From: Chrysomallon squamiferum
Lineage: Eukaryota > Mollusca > Gastropoda > Neomphalida > Peltospiridae
NCBI GenBank assembly: GCA_012295275.1
Contig: CM022666.1
Coordinates: forward strand, 15,166,940-15,230,939
Direction: 5' to 3'
DNA length: 64,000 bases
Every line of letters starts with the position of its first letter. Position 1 is the stretch's first letter. The notes under the pieces were generated by a model, which saw only the letters and a list, made by a program, of their open reading frames with translations, was not told the origin of the DNA and made no database searches. Shown piece by piece: positions 34,593-47,352 of the stretch. Both the position numbers and the translations under genes were made by a program.

Positions 34593-35509
34593 ATATATAA
34601 ATAATTTAAATGCTCTAAGAATTCAATAACAAAAGAAAACAGAAACGATGTAAATTGTAAAAAAAAAAAAAGTATTAAAAGTTAAAGATTTCTGAACACT
34701 AAGGACAGCAATTTGTATTCTAGCTTTGAAATTAACAAAACATTAAATATAAAAATCAGTACATTTTTAAAACTGTTTTTCACCCCTAGTACAGTAACAA
34801 CAACAATAATGATAAGTGTATTAATATTAGTAATAATAATAATAACAACAATGATGACTACGATGACTACTACTACTACTACTACAACTACCACCACCAC
34901 CACTACTACTACTACACAACTACAACAACTAAAGGAAAAAAGAAATCCAAAGAGAAAAAAACAAAAAAAAAAGAGGTAAAACGTACAACATCACTCTTTG
35001 CTTTTTCGCATTCCTGCTGTGCAAGATGGAGATTCTGCTGAGAGGAGCTCGCTTTTGGTGAAGAACTTCGCCGCTTCTCAGCAGCTGTCAGCTTGTTTCT
35101 CTCTTTCCTCCTCCTCTTGTGAATCCTGTCATCGTCGCTGCCACCAAACACCTCATCGTCCGTCGCATCCTCCAGTGAGAACTGAGGCAACAGTTCGTTG
35201 ACGTCTCCCTGAGATTTCACTGCGTCCACCTCAGCCATCTGATTCAAGTTTCAGAAAGAAAAAACAAAAAAACTTTTTACAGATGTTCTCAATACATTTT
35301 TAAGTCATTGTTACAAAAAGAATGTTTATGTTTTGGGGTTTTTTGTAGCTTCTTTTAATGATTACAAAATTTTAATTTTTACTGTAGTCAGAGGTTACAT
35401 GAATGATTAAGGATTTTACTGATTAACAAGAGAATATTTTACGACATCACTAAATAGAGAATTGTTTTTTGTTTCCATTAGTAACAAGAGGCAGTTTATA
35501 CACACACAG

Positions 35510-35541
<32 letters not shown>

Positions 35542-37918
35542 CCCCTTAATACAGCATTGTACACAGACAAAATTAACTTATTCAAATTAGTTTTTGTCAA
35601 ATCTGATATTCATTTTATTAAAATTGTTTTTGCTATTAAATTTATATTCATGCATATTTATTTTTATTTATATGGTCAACATAAATTTATTCAAACTAGT
35701 TTTTACTTAAATTAGATATTCATTACGTTAAAATTGTTTTTGTTATTTGTATATCACATTTCTATCAGTCTATGTATATATATCTGCAGTTCTATTTTCA
35801 TACATTAACTTATTCAAACTAGTTTAATTAAATCTGAGACACAAACCTCAGAAGTTACCATCTTAGTTCCACTGATGACGTCACGAAGTTCGAGACACTG
35901 GAAATCCTGATTGTACTCTTTAGTGAAGTTCTTGGTTATGCTGTCCACAGTTGACACGGGCGTGGCAGGGGTTACACACTGTGTCTGGCTCTCTCCCTCA
36001 AACGATGATGTACTCGCCTGGAGGGGGGAAAAGGTATAAATGTTAACAACAACAACAACCACCAACAATAATAATAATATTAATAATAATAATGATAATA
36101 ATAAATAAACAAAACAATAAATAATATAACAATAATAGTAATAAACAAACAAAAAATAGAAAAATAAATAAATAAATAAATAAACAAATAAACAAATAAT
36201 AAATAATAAATAAATAAAACAATAAATAATGTAACAATAATAATAACAATAAATAATGTAACAATAATAATAACAATATAATGATGATAATGATAATGAT
36301 AAACATCACATAAGTTTCAGTTTAATTTGGCAGTTTTCAAGATTATATGATATCAACAAAACCACTAATTTACAAAATTAAGATATTTAAAAATGAAAAG
36401 CCTGTTTTCCTTTTAACTCTACATAAAACACTAGTAACTGACTAATATATAAAACTGTTATAAAACTGTTCTTATATTCATCATAATCTTCATTTCTTTC
36501 CTTTTTTGTTATCATAAATATGCTATTTAAACCAGTTCATTAACTCACCTTTTTTCACTGAAAAATTCAGCTTTTAAAAATAAAATAATAATAAAAATAA
36601 TAATAATACATAATAATAACATAATATTTTTAATAATCATAATAACTAATAATAATAATAATCATAATCATAAAATTAAAAATAATATTATAATTGTTTA
36701 TATTATCTACTTTTTTTACATACATCATAATCTTTCTTTCTTTCTTTCATTTTTTTTTTTTAATTATAAATATTTTATTACAAACCAAGTTCACTAACTC
36801 TACCTTTTTCCTAGCAGATTTCTTTCTCCTAGGTGGAGCCACTGGAACAGCAAACTCGGCGGGGGGTCCTCGGCTTCGTGCTCATGACGATGTCCGGCGC
36901 ATTGACAGACAGCTGACTGTCTTTCATCACCGCGTCGACCACCTTCAGCGTTTCCAGCTCTGCGTTGTTCTCATCGTCGCTGAGGTACTGCTGCAGCAGC
37001 TTGTCCTGGTTCTCCTTGTCCGGGACGGAAATGTTAAAATTATCCATCAAGTTTTTGCTGGCACCCACGTCTCGCGACTTTTCTGTCTCCACGTAGGACG
37101 ACATCAGCACGGAGGTGTTGTGAGGGAGGTCGCCCCACGAGCCCGAGCGTTTCTTCCGGCTGTGGGTTCGATGCAGGTGCTCCCTCGTGTCTCTGTAACT
37201 GTTCTCCATCTTCTCTATTGTGTGAGATTTCTTGTGCGGAGAAGAGCGGGTGACGTTCAGGACGTCCTCCTCTGCCTGATCTTCGTCCGGGGAGGAGTCG
37301 TTGGACTGTTTGAGTGAGGAGACTTCCTCGCCGATCAGCTGTCTCATTCCTTCCAGCTTCCTTCTGCGATGTTCCAGATCACTCACTTGAACATGTGTCT
37401 CCTGAATGATCATAATATATATATATATATATATATCTGTGTGTTTGTATCTCTCTGTGAGTGTGTCTGTGTGTGTGTATTTATTTTAATTAATATTATG
37501 ATTATTATTTTTTATTATTATTATGATTATGATTATATATATGTGTGCTGAAACACACACACACATGTATAAATTCTGTTTGCTGCTACTATGTCAAATA
37601 AACAACATAAGAAATTCAAATAAATTTGATAAACAATAAGAATAAAAAATAAATGTTGTACCGTTTTGGGTTCCTCTGCAATCTTTTTCTGTTGCAGTTC
37701 TCGTAGTCTTCTTTCCAGTTCCTCATCTTCCTTCCTCCACCTAGATTCAAATACAGCAGCACGTTATTTTATCTACATACACACACAGACTACACACATA
37801 CACACTCACAAACACACCACTTCCTCAAAACTTAATTCTAACATTTATAGAATTATTGTTACAATTAGAAATATTATTATCATCACCATCTTTTTATTTA
37901 TTCTTTTTTTCTATTCAT

Positions 37919-37977
<59 letters not shown>

Positions 37978-38731
37978 ATAATATATGAATAATAAAATAA
38001 TTTTCTATATATTTTACTTTTCAATAGCTTGTCTCTTCAATTCTAGTAGTAACCTTTCTTCTTCTTCAATTTCTGGAACCTAAAATAAAAAATGTATTAA
38101 TTTTAATTTTCATTACAATACAAAGTTTTAAAAACAACAACAAAGAAAAAACAAAATAAAAAAAATGTAAATCAAAACTTAAAAACTAAACCAAAAAGTC
38201 CCCAGCCTTTTCTTTAGTGTTTGTGTGTTTGTATGTGTGTGTACATCTGGAGTCATAATTACAAATTAACTTTCATTCTAAGTTATAAATATAAGAACTT
38301 AGTGACAGTGACTATACGACTACCTGTATATCAGGTTCTTTTCTAAGTGTGGACTCTTTGTTCAATGTGAAGCTGCATACTGAAGCACTGCCAGGAGACC
38401 GAGCACTTACGAATGAACTGAAATTAAAAATATCACAAAACTTTAATACATAACATTAAAATATTTAACAAGATTTTATAAGTACTGTAAAGTATATTTT
38501 TAAGATAAAAATTCTTTACGTACAAATAAGTATACTAATTTGGATATATCTTTTGTTTTTCTAGTTCTGATAACTGCTTCTTTTTTTTTTTAATAAAAAA
38601 AAACAGACAAAAAACAACAACAGAAAACAAAGTCAAATATAAAGCCATACTGACATAAACAACAGTAAAATATTTTGTCAGGGTCAGTTTCCACAAATAA
38701 CAAATCGATTACGTTGAAAAGTCATCAAATT

Positions 38732-38789
<58 letters not shown>

Positions 38790-39272
38790 TAATAAACACT
38801 CTTTGAGGAATGCTTTCAAAGAGTAAATGCACAGTAGATTTTAGCTTGAAGAATTAAGTATTAACCTACAGTACATAATACTCATGATAGTGGCCAGGAA
38901 CCCAGGCTCATAATAATAACAATAACAATAACAATGTTACAATAACAATAACAATAACAATAACAATAATAATAATAAATATTATCATTATTTTAGACTG
39001 CATTGGCACGAGTAACTCTTTAATTAAAAGTGTCGTGGATAGGTTGAGCAGTTCTCTGATGAAAGCATGTTAGCATATTACTCAACCGCTTCCACTGACG
39101 TTTTTATTTCCACTCTGAATCAGTGAATCAGTGAATCTCTGTGGAGGGTGGAGTAAGAAATATATATAGTGTTTAAAAATGATTAAAGCAATATAGCAAA
39201 ATATTTTTACTCAAAAGAAGCATGTTCTTCGGCATCGTAGAATTCATCGGATTCACTGTCAGAAGACATCAT
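26222..39272 (-). CDS. WDR44: WD repeat-containing protein 44 (RAB11/VAP-binding scaffold), 21 coding exons, with a frameshift in exon 5
   Basis: Exons 5' to 3': 39211-39272, 38324-38417, 38018-38079, 37662-37740, 36804-37401, 35847-36017, 34987-35238, 34416-34552, 33829-33918, 32898-32959, 32653-32714, 32217-32297, 31534-31669, 30912-30991, 30350-30460, 29797-29919, 29041-29232, 28209-28307, 27448-27563, 26785-26909, 26222-26406. The sum is 2917 nt, one base over 971 codons plus stop, from a C-run in exon 5. Residues 10-16 (EFYDAEE after SDSESD) are an FFAT motif for VAP binding at ER contact sites. Residues 53-120 look coiled-coil. Residues 440-485 ([15 protein letters not shown]) and the C-terminal WD40 propeller, residues about 584-965 ([56 protein letters not shown]), match WDR44 closely. 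Human WDR44 binds GTP-RAB11 and acts in endosomal recycling and ciliogenesis. All phases agree apart from the frameshift. Exon 19 uses a weak donor (CTTAG|GTCTTC). Confidence 0.93.
27120..27420. repeat. AAAT and AAT microsatellites in WDR44 intron 19
   Basis: (AAAT)n lies at about 27148-27205, followed by interrupted AAT/CAA repeats up to the donor of exon 19. Confidence 0.85.
28382..28566. repeat. Pure (GAA/TTC)~62 tract in WDR44 intron 17
   Basis: It is an uninterrupted 185-bp GAA run on the plus strand, so the WDR44 transcript carries UUC. It lies about 75 bp upstream of exon 18 (28209-28307). Poly-Ser, poly-Phe and poly-Arg reading frames here are artefacts. Confidence 0.97.
29990..30270. 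repeat. (AAT)n and (AAAAC)n repeats in WDR44 intron 15
   Basis: AAT runs lie at about 29997-30110 and an AAAAC/AAAC pentamer run at about 30215-30262. Confidence 0.85.
31020..31240. repeat. CAA and AAT microsatellites in WDR44 intron 13
   Basis: (AAC)n at about 31018-31045, (AAT)n at about 31135-31170, and an (AACAAT)n run at about 31190-31220. Confidence 0.85.
31678..32180. repeat. Complex GATAAT/GATAAC/AATATT repeat field in WDR44 intron 12
   Basis: About 320 bp of GATAAT variants (with AATATTGATAATGATAAC as a recurring phrase) is followed by AAT and AAC triplets to about 32180. It begins directly at the exon 13 acceptor (exon start 31669), so the branch-point region of this intron is the repeat itself. 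Confidence 0.85.
34559..34920. repeat. AAAT and TAC/ACC microsatellites in WDR44 intron 7
   Basis: (AAAT)n lies at about 34558-34594 next to the exon 8 acceptor. Interrupted ACT/ACC triplets lie at about 34850-34920. Confidence 0.85.
36045..36300. repeat. AAC/AAT/AAAT repeat field in WDR44 intron 5
   Basis: Interrupted triplet and tetranucleotide repeats with two copies of AAATAATGTAACAATAATAA at about 36223 and 36248. Confidence 0.8.
36804..37401 (-). other. WDR44: WDR44 exon 5 with an apparent +1 frameshift in a C6 run
   Basis: The exon opens in frame with [18 protein letters not shown] and stays open to STKPRTP, then hits a stop (TAG) about 15 codons on. From the run of six C (plus-strand G run 36861-36866) the alternative frame reads [19 protein letters not shown] and reaches the donor at 36804 in the phase required by exon 6. 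Removing one C restores a single frame and makes the summed exon length divisible by three. Confidence 0.85.
38730..38975. repeat. (AAT)n and (AACAAT)n microsatellites in WDR44 intron 1
   Basis: (AAT)n at about 38733-38785 and an AATAAC hexamer run at about 38910-38975. Confidence 0.9.
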
Positions 39273-40461
39273 TTTAATGAAAATGGGTCCAATAATTTTA
39301 TAAATGAACAATTATTTGCAAATACAAACATCCATCTTGAATCCACCAATACATTGTCATGTATTCAGCTATCCTCACAAAACGTAGCAAATAAAAACAG
39401 CGGTTAAGTGTATGGCAGATTGACGTCAATTTGTTCGATACCGCATAAAAATGGAACGCGTATTGTACGTGCGTGAATGTGTGTGTGGTAAGTGCTTTTG
39501 TTGTCTTCTCTGCTTTACTAATTAAACATTGTAGTGTTAATGGCGAAATAAGGAATGAGATTCAAATTTCATAAATTAAAACATTAAAATAAAAAGAAGG
39601 ACAATCAAGCTGCAGCTAGCCATATTCCGTCATATATGCATTTTTAACAAATATAATTATATTCCCCCAAAGAGTTCTGGTAATTCAAAACAATAGTTTC
39701 ATATACTGTTTATTACGCTGTGATGCGAATGAGATCAGGAAACATTTCTGAAAATGTAACTGCTATTTCAACTTAGCATAAAACTTACCTAACTAATCAA
39801 ATAATCGTTTATTTATTATTTTACTTTGATTAAGAAAGTATATTAATAATTCTTATCCTTTTTTTATCTTTTCGTTCGCTTGTTGATTACACGTCAAGGC
39901 CAATACTGTTCTCTGTAGATCAATTCTTGAGCCGAACAGCTTGTTCTGGAGAATTGCTGTAATTGTCCAAGTAGTGTCCAAACTGCTGTAAGTATATATT
40001 AACGATTTGATAAATAAAAATTATAAAAACAATTTCTAAAAATACAGAATTGTAACAAAGAAATAATAATTTATTCTTTTCTTTGAAAGTTTATTTTTAA
40101 AATTATATTAAAACAGTAATTTCCCTAATATTCTCAAGTTTAAATTCATCAAATAAACCAAAAGATCGAATATGCTAATTTTTTTTTTTTTCTTTTTTTT
40201 TTTTTTTAAATAACGAAAAATCATGTGTTGGTTTACTGCCATTATATTACGGTTTCGTATAAATAGTGACTGCTGCAGCGTTTTATTTTTCGTTAGAAAC
40301 ATGTAAAATTTAGTTTGAAATAAACTTGACTAATTCAGATATCGTGTACATAGTTTGAAAGAATGTATGATAATTATTAAAAACAATCTAAATCATTCTT
40401 TTTTAACTTTCATTTTTGGTGCGAAAGTAAGAATTTCCCAGAAACCCACTGCCGATCCAAA
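39273..40461. promoter_or_regulatory. Candidate divergent promoter between WDR44 and FXR
   Basis: The start codons of the minus-strand WDR44 (39272) and the plus-strand FXR gene (40462) are 1.19 kb apart. The interval is less repetitive than its surroundings and has CpG-containing words near 39420-39480. A strong donor consensus (CTGCT|GTAAGTAT at 39988) and an acceptor-like TTTCCCAG just before the FXR start (about 40440) suggest a 5'UTR intron for FXR. No TATA box is obvious. Transcription start sites cannot be fixed from sequence alone. Confidence 0.5.
39421..39428. promoter_or_regulatory. Consensus CRE palindrome
   Basis: TGACGTCA is the full CREB/ATF site, 149 bp upstream of the WDR44 start codon and inside the divergent interval. 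Vertebrate FMR1 promoters also carry a CREB/ATF-type site, which makes the position suggestive but not proof. Confidence 0.55.
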
Positions 40462-43400
40462 ATGGAGGACCTTGCGGTCGAAGTTTGTGGTGCTAATGGG
40501 ATTTATTATAAGGTATTACTGGCGTTTCATATTCCGTATTAGTTATTTTTCACAATATTAATTAATGTCTCGTAAACCATTTTGTATTTCTAACGTTTAA
40601 TATAATACACATTCGTAAAACTTGAAGTCTTTTTGGACGGCATTACACCATTAACAGATAAAAGTTTAAACCGGCGCGTGAATCATAATTTCATAGCTTA
40701 AGTCCCACCCAGGCATTCCAGAAATAAAATTACAAATTGACTTAAATCTTGTTGTTAAGAACAAATTATCTATACTATTTAAGTACATATGAAAATTGAA
40801 CTTGTGTGTAAATGCCTGTGGTAACTACAATGAATCAGGTGCTTGCAGCCGAAGTATCATGGAGTGTCAGTATTAAGTTTAACTGCGAAAAAGTAATCTG
40901 ATTATCATTATGGGATATTAAAAAAAAAAAAAAAAAAAAAGAAAGAAAGAAAAAAGAATCTTAACTAATAAGGAGAAATAGACGAAGAATTTTGAATGTA
41001 ATATTGATTGTGCAAATGGTTACACTCCCAATGTAAGTTACATCATTTAATCATTATATGGACAACCATTTTACAAGGTATGAAATAATGAATGGATTAA
41101 CATTAAGGTTTTGCTTTGAAATAGTGAAAAGCAGTTAGTACTTCTCTTGTATTGCTTATTTTTATATATTTTGATTAGCATTTGTTCGACATGAATGTTG
41201 TTTGTCTTTGTCTTAGTCACGTGTTAGTGTTTCAAAAAAAACAACAAAAAACCTTGGTAACAGATACAGCTGTTGTATCCACTGACTGATACTGATAGGC
41301 TGTGGATACAACACTTTCTCCCCTTTTGCACATTTGGACCATTTGAGGAATAGAAGCAGCTGCTGTACCATGATATATCAATAGGTACATTATACATTAT
41401 GACTATGGATACAATACTTAAAAAGCAGCTACAAACTAAGACAAATATTGTACTAATTTTAAAATGGCAGTTATAAAATAGTGAATACTGATTTCTAAAC
41501 AGTATCCCTTTGTCACTCATCTTAATAAGCATTCAAAATTTATTATTATTATTTTTAAATTCATCTCAATAAATTTGCCTTAACAAATATATAAAAATAA
41601 ATTAAATCAATTTTTAAATATAGAAATTTGCTAAATATTTATATATGTCTGAATTTCTAATTTTAAGTTGGCTATTAATGTGCCACACTACTCCAGTTAA
41701 TGTACATAAATCTGAAGGCATCAGTATATTTTAGAGAGATACAATTCTCTAAAATTAGTTTTTTCCAATGTTTCTACTGTGCCCTGCAGTGCCTTGAACA
41801 AATGTAATATCTGATTAATGCAATTATGAAAATGGCGGATATACTTGTAGACTACATTTTTAAAATGTATCTGTGAATTTAAGAACCAGTTTGTAATAAT
41901 GTTTTATTTGTTTCTTAGGACTGTCTTTTGTTTAAATTGAAGTAAATAATTAAAAAAATTTAAAAAAAAGAAAAACACAAACCAAACATCTGCACACACA
42001 GAAATTTTCAATATTCTTGATTTGTTGTCTTTGGATATCAAAATGTTTTTTTTTAAAAAACCTTGACAGGCTGAGTTAGCTGTGTGTTTTGTGGAATTTT
42101 TGAAAATAAGGAGTCAGTGTTGATATTTATAAATGAAAGGATGATATTCAGAACCAAATTAATTTTAAGTTTACAGTACATTAATGATTAATTTGTGTTT
42201 ATTATTATACTTATTTTTTTAGTCAGGCAATTAAAATATTTTGTGTGATATAATTTAAACTGTAGTTGTTGAATATTTGGGGGTGACTAATTTTCTGGAT
42301 GACAGCCAGTGATTAAAACCAACGATTTGTACATTGTTGCACAGTTCAGTTGTTGAAGATTGCAGTTAAATTTGGTGATTTCTTGTTTATTTGAAGGTGA
42401 AAATATAAAATACCACAATTCCCCTCAAAACACTTTGCTTCTAAGTTCTAAGCAGATGAGTCCGCAAAGTTATTAAGGGTTTCCAGCCTCATACAATTAT
42501 TAAAGAATTTTTAAATTTTTCTTAATTATACTCATAATCAGGGATACAAAGAAAAGAATAAAGTGGACATGGTTTGAAAAACAGAAAACTATTTTAAAAA
42601 GACTTGTAGTTTATCCATGATTAATGCACTTGAGTAACTTCCTTTTCTTTTTTCAGGCAGTGCTAAAAAGTTTTCATGATGATGAAGTGTGTGTGGAATT
42701 CGAAAACAAGTAAGTTTGAGAATTTTGCAAGTTTTTAGTATCAAATACATATTTTTTATTTAATTACCTCAGTTAAAGATTAGCAGTACTCTGTATTGCA
42801 TTTCACAAAAAATCGTTTGTATATTTTGACTAAATACAAGATTATTAACCTTACAAGTATCCCATTCTTTGTATGTTTCAGTCACACTTTTCATAAATGT
42901 TTGTGGTAATTCATAAAATCCATGTTTCACTGAAATTTCCCATTGAATTAATGAAATATACATTTGACAGAATTTTACATCTAATTCAGTAATTTAGTAG
43001 CATTTTGATGGTGAAAAGTCAGCCCACAGTGCTTACAGAATTAACAGACCAAACATTTTAAATATCTATTTTTATTTTTATTTTTTTTAAAGAATAAATT
43101 CTATTAATGATGAAAAGGTAACCATAATGTTATGAAAATAATTTATCATCAAAGAATGTGAATTGCTGTTGTTATTGTTATTGTTATTTGTCATATGTTT
43201 TACAGTTGGCAGCCAGAGAGAAGAGTTAAATGTAGTCAGGTTCGACTCCCTCCCAAGGATGTTGGTAAAACAGAGTATAAAGATGAAGATAGGGTTGAAG
43301 TAAGTAATGCCATAATTTGCATCATTTATCCAAGTAATAAACATTTCAGTAAAAACTGAGATTAAAGAACGATGTGTCCACTTTAAGTGAAGTAAACATG

Positions 43401-46400
43401 AAATCAACTTGTTCAGCCACAGTGTAGTCTCTACATGCCCAACAGCTTGATCCAAGACTTAATTTATGATTTACTTTTCTGATCAGAAATTTTTGTTCTT
43501 CTTCTTCTTCTTACTAGGTCCATGTTTTTCTCTTATAACTGAGAAGTCATTAGAAAATTTATGAATATATTTTGAATTATAATGTCTCTAGTATTTTTGT
43601 AGAATATTTTTTTTTACCATTGTAACAAATTAAACAAGAGTTCCTCATTAATACTTGAAATGCATTTAATCCTTTATTGGACAACTTTGTTTTTAGGTTT
43701 ATTCAAAAGCAGCAGAAGATGTTTCCTTTGGGTGGTGGCCAGGGAAGGTGAAAATGTTGAAAGGGGAGTTTGCTGTCATTGAGTACAGTGGGATGGATAC
43801 CCAGTACAGCGACATCATACCACTTGACAGAATTCGACCTGTCAACACCAAGTAAGACTTAGTTTTAAAATTCATTTGGTAACTAAGAAAAATGACTGGA
43901 GCGTGTATATTTTTACCACTTAGGTTAATGATAACTTTTATATTTAACAACAAAAAAAAGGATTTTGTTTTTCAGATAGCTGTGTTATTTGAGAACTAAA
44001 TTTTGGCTAAGATTGTTACTGGAAGAAATAAATATTTAACTAGATTGTCGTAACAAATATACAGTTATCATAATGAGCTTGTCATAATACACATATGTGT
44101 ATATAATTTAAAAAAAAATGTATTTATTTATTTACTGTATTTCAAAAAATAATTTTATTTATCATAATTATGCACATACAATAATTTATATGCAAAAAGA
44201 AAAAAAAAAATATAAAAAGGGCATTATTTTGAAATATTAAATTTCAGATCCAGTATAATTTACAATAATAGTAGGACTCTAAATTCATATTTGTTAGACT
44301 ACATTAGATTTTTTTTTTTTTTTTTTTTTTGATATATATATTCTTTTTTTGTTTCAGTCCTCCTATTAACAAAAACAGTTTCTTCAACTACACCTTAGAA
44401 GTTCCACCTGATCTTAGAGATGTGTAAGTTTGGATTAATGTAAACAATAGTTACTAATTTAAACAAAGGGATAACACTGATTGCTAAAGAAGTTTACTGT
44501 GTTTAATTTTGTATGGCTTGGAAGAGTTTACAACCAAATAGTTAGCTTTTACAGATTTTATTCATATTTCATTAGCTACCCTTTTACTAGCATAGTAATA
44601 GAGTATTTAACACACAAATCTCATTTGTAGTTAGAACATATTTATTTGTGATACATCAATTGAGAATAAGACAGTGTAAAATGAAAAAAAAATAGAACCT
44701 CAATTAAAAATATTCGCCAGTATTTTTTAAAACCATTTAGATGTGCTATGTGACTCTTTAAAAAATAATTTCTTCTTGAAAGATTTTTATACCATTGTAA
44801 GCACATTTTTGTCACAAACAGTTTTGTTACTCTTTGAAGTTTTAAGAGAAATGTCCTCATGAAGATAAAATAAAAATGTTGACAGGTGCCAGGAAGACAG
44901 TGTACATGAAGATTTCAGAAAACACATCGGTCCCGCTGTTCTCAATTACAGTGCTGCTGAAAACGCTCTTCATATTCTGGTAAATCTCTTCTTTTTTTTA
45001 TCTCTATTAAATTTATTTAGAAATAGATAACAATGAGACATTTGAAATGTGCAGTGGTTGGTTACAATAAAATCACAGTTTTACATTACACTGATGCTGA
45101 AATATCTGTTCAATTTACAGTAAATCTCATTTCATCAATTTTTAAAGTTTTTATTTTTGAATGATACTGAAACAAAAGGATTTAAAGCTTTTAAAGGTGA
45201 AATTTTAATAACTGTGAATTTTTTTCTAATTAATTTTGTTTATGTATATTAAGGTTACAACAAATAGTTTAAGTTATATTTTAAATTTCTGGCAGACAAT
45301 TTTGTTTTTTCTGGATGTCAGTCTTTGCTAATATTAAAATATAATAATTTAGTTTTAAAAAATGCATAGAAAAACTTCAAACAAAGAAAGGCAGTGCCTT
45401 GTTATAATTATTTTTTATTATTAATTTGCAGACCATTGTCCTTAAAATGTTAAGCTATTTAATTTTTTTTTTAAATGCTAAAGAAAGATAACAAATGATA
45501 TGCCCCAGCACATGCACACAAAAACAAAAAACAACAGCAACAACAACAAACTAACAAAAAACCCAGCCTGTTTCAGTTGAACATTGATAATATAATTTAC
45601 AAATGTTTATTCATGTAGGAATGTGCAAAAGGAACCCACATTTTAATTTTAATTAATACAGGTACCAGACCAATTATCTGTCATCCTGAAATCTGGAAAG
45701 ACCAGAAAACAGGAAGTTTTTTTTCCCCGATGCTATTTTCATAGTTTGTGGGTGTGGATGTTGTCCTCACCAGACCGGAACTACTCTTTCAAGCCACATG
45801 GTGTTCATTCACTCGTTGCATTGTTTATGGGTTGAGTCACCTTAGTGGTGTATCATCAATTTTCTTGATGTTTTTAATTTTAAAATGTTTATTCCTAATT
45901 AGTTACATATTTAGATGCCTTGGTACCAGAAAACCAGAAAATCCAGAAATCTGGAATGCCCAAATGAGTCCAGATAATTGGTCCAGTACCAGTATTCATA
46001 AACAAAGATCTTTTTGTTTCAGTCCATTAATGAATCTGTGATAAAGAAGGCTTCCATTATTGGTGATATGTTTCTACGCAATCTTCGCCAGAAGGTGTTA
46101 CTGAAACAGAGAACAGAAGAGGCCGTCAAAAAGTTACAGGTTTGTTAGATTACAATGGAAATAATATTTATTTTATTTTGTTTAACAATTTTTTAAATGA
46201 TTTTATTTTGTTAACTTACCTTTATTATTATATTTGTAAAACATCTGTTATGTATTTATAATTTTTGTTTAATTGTTATTTCTTAACTTTTTTTGGACTA
46301 AGAAATTTTTTTTTTTGAATTTACATATATTTTTTGAACAGATTCATTATTTATTTTCTTTTCTTTTTTTTTATTTTCTTTTCTATTTCTTGTATATAAT

Positions 46401-47290
46401 TATTATTAATGTTTTAAGAACTAAATGCCTAAAGTGTTTCTGCAAGTTTTTCAAATGTTACTGTTTTTATTACTATTATTATTATTAATTTGAAACTAAA
46501 GAGGGCTTAGATTTTCCTTTTGTAGTTTATTTTACCTAGTATTACAAGTCAAATAGAAAAAATAAAATCATAATAATCCTGCAATAAGGGTATCTAAGCC
46601 ATAACTTTCCATGTATTGATGCACAGTCATTTCTTTATAAATTCCATACTTGTAAAATGTGCTATATATCCTAACAAATATTTCAGTCTTTTGTGTGAAT
46701 GAGCACTTTCATCTTACATTCCTGAAACAGTTTTCTTTCCAAAAAAATGTAAAAAAGAGAGAGAGAGAGAATAAAAGCAAACTTGCAGAAGCAGAGATAA
46801 TCATGCCACAGCCGCTGCTGATGTTAGTCACAGTGGCTGCGGCTTTTCTCCACGCTGCTACATGTTTTGCACTTGGCTCTCTGTCTTCTGTTGGAATTTC
46901 AGGGAGTTCATCTCTTTCAGAGTACGAAAATCCGCTCTGGTTACATGGAGGAGTTCACGGTTCGCGAGGACCTCATGGGTCTGGCTATAGGAACTCACGG
47001 TGCTAACATTCAGCAGGCTCGCAAGGTGGAGGGAATCACGGGAATCGAGCTGGATGAGTCGTCGTGTACATTCAAAGTGTATGGCGAGGTGCGTAGATAC
47101 TGGGAGTTGTGTAGCCTTGGTAGTCTTCTGATGTCTTATTAAATTTTAATTTTTTTTGAAAAAGTTTTTTTTCTGTTTTCAATGTTCTTTTTTTATTATT
47201 ATTTTTTTTTTATTTTATTTTTAAATGTTTTTTTTTTTTTTTATTTTTATTATTATATACAGTTATCTGGATATTGTTATTTCCATGCAT

Positions 47291-47352
<62 letters not shown>

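Noticed and set aside
36694-37317. A 207-codon plus-strand reading frame opposite WDR44 exon 5
   Set aside because: It is an antisense shadow of the GC-richer exon; the minus strand has matching splice sites and phases with its neighbours.
39900-40461. Search for an FMR1-type CGG repeat in the FXR 5'UTR
   Set aside because: None is present; the region is AT-rich.
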